This document shows, piece after piece, positions 32,170-32,491 of a stretch of DNA of 32,491 nt. Under the pieces are notes generated by a model, which ran no database searches, had not been told where the DNA came from, and saw nothing but the letters and a program-made list of their open reading frames with translations. Position numbers and translations under genes: made by a program. Position 1 is the first letter of the stretch, and each line of letters starts with the position of its first letter. The DNA is taken from the NCBI GenBank assembly GCA_947625875.1, contig CANQQG010000027.1:1-32491 (forward strand), in the 5' to 3' direction. The stretch is from an uncultured Lachnospiraceae bacterium (GTDB lineage: Bacteria; Bacillota; Clostridia; Lachnospirales; Lachnospiraceae).

Positions 32170-32204
32170 AAAAAGCCCTGAGAACAACCGTCCTCAGGGC
32201 TTTT
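32170..32204 (-). terminator. Intrinsic terminator of the tRNA cluster
   Basis: Perfect 12-base-pair stem AAAAGCCCTGAG/CTCAGGGCTTTT with a 10-base loop, ending in TTTTT on the minus strand. It lies 3 bases after the 3' end of tRNA-Arg. Confidence 0.92.
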
Positions 32205-32207
32205 CGA

Positions 32208-32281
32208 CGTGCGTAAGAGGATTCGAACCCCCGACACCTTGGTCCGTAGCCAAGTGCTCTATCCAGCTGAGCTATACGCAC
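32208..32281 (-). tRNA. tRNA-Arg (anticodon ACG)
   Basis: Seven-pair acceptor stem GTGCGTA/TACGCAC, anticodon loop CTACGGA between CTTGG and CCAAG, and T loop GGTTCGAATCC fold as a normal 74-base tRNA with discriminator G. The 3' CCA is not encoded. The A of ACG should become inosine and read CGU, CGC and CGA. Confidence 0.95.
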
Positions 32282-32310
32282 ATAATATAAATACATGAAA
32301 ACCATGCAAC

Positions 32311-32394
32311 TGCCCGCGACCGGAATCGAACCGGTACTGTGTCGCCACAACAGGATTTTAAGTCCTGCGCGTCTGCCAGTTCCGCCACGCGGGC
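32311..32394 (-). tRNA. tRNA-Leu (anticodon TAA)
   Basis: 84 bases with a long variable arm (TGTGGCGACACA region) typical of class II tRNA-Leu. Acceptor GCCCGCG/CGCGGGC, anticodon loop CTTAAAA, T loop GGTTCGATTCC. Discriminator A; CCA not encoded. Confidence 0.95.
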
Positions 32395-32417
32395 GAACCT
32401 CTATGCTTTACATAGAA

Positions 32418-32490
32418 TGGGACCTATAGGGCTCGAACCTATGACCCTCTGCTTGTAAGGCAGATGCTCTCCCAGCTGAGCTAAGATCCC
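32418..32490 (-). tRNA. tRNA-Val (anticodon TAC)
   Basis: 73 bases complete just inside the right edge. Acceptor GGGATCT/AGGTCCC with one G-T pair, anticodon loop TTACAAG, T loop GGTTCGAGCCC, discriminator A, CCA not encoded. More tRNA genes may lie beyond the edge. Confidence 0.94.
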
Positions 32491-32491
32491 A

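Noticed and set aside
32135-32350. Minus-strand open frame of 71 codons
   Set aside because: It lies over two tRNA genes and a terminator and is not a protein gene.

Overview
The window looks like a chromosomal segment of a motile Gram-positive anaerobe of the Clostridia, most likely Lachnospiraceae. This is inferred from the protein families, the cdaA-cdaR-glmM order, the mbl/flagellar rod/comF/yvyF neighbourhood and the strong AGGAGG-type ribosome sites; no species can be named. Every gene I can support lies on the minus strand, so transcription runs from the right edge to the left edge. No gap between genes exceeds 300 bases, and I see no transposase, phage gene, CRISPR array or rRNA.

Right to left: three tRNA genes (Val-TAC, Leu-TAA, Arg-ACG) end at a strong terminator, followed by a NudC-type Nudix hydrolase. 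Next come an MreB/Mbl cytoskeletal protein and a rod operon (two FlgF/FlgG-type proteins and a single-domain rod-binding protein) with its own promoter and terminator. A recD2-comF-yvyF unit follows.

From about 24.2 kb to 3.2 kb runs a tightly packed gene train. It begins with two uncharacterised membrane proteins, then the c-di-AMP cyclase CdaA, its regulator CdaR and the peptidoglycan precursor enzyme GlmM. It then passes through an HPr-like phosphocarrier into surface polysaccharide genes. These are two dTDP-rhamnose enzymes, a large two-domain glycosyltransferase, a methyltransferase-kinase fusion, a polyprenyl-phosphate sugar transferase, a GT2 enzyme, a CDP-glycerol-type polymer transferase and a TagGH/Wzm-Wzt-type ABC exporter. 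A membrane gene interrupted by one in-frame TAG, a tiny zinc-ribbon protein, a second sugar transferase and a rhamnosyltransferase-like GT2 complete the train. A separate promoter then drives two tandem LytR-CpsA-Psr (LCP) ligases and a DUF1972 glycosyltransferase cut by the left edge.

Taken together, the window encodes assembly of a rhamnose- and possibly polyol-phosphate-containing cell wall polymer. Sugar transferases start the chain on the lipid carrier, glycosyltransferases extend it, an ABC transporter exports it and LCP enzymes attach it to the wall. The most unusual points are the methyltransferase-kinase fusion beside the exporter (reminiscent of the WbdD O-antigen chain terminator), the HPr gene joining glmM to rhamnose synthesis, the same-frame TAG split, the two uncharacterised membrane genes ahead of cdaA, and hairpins placed about 30 bases before four start codons.
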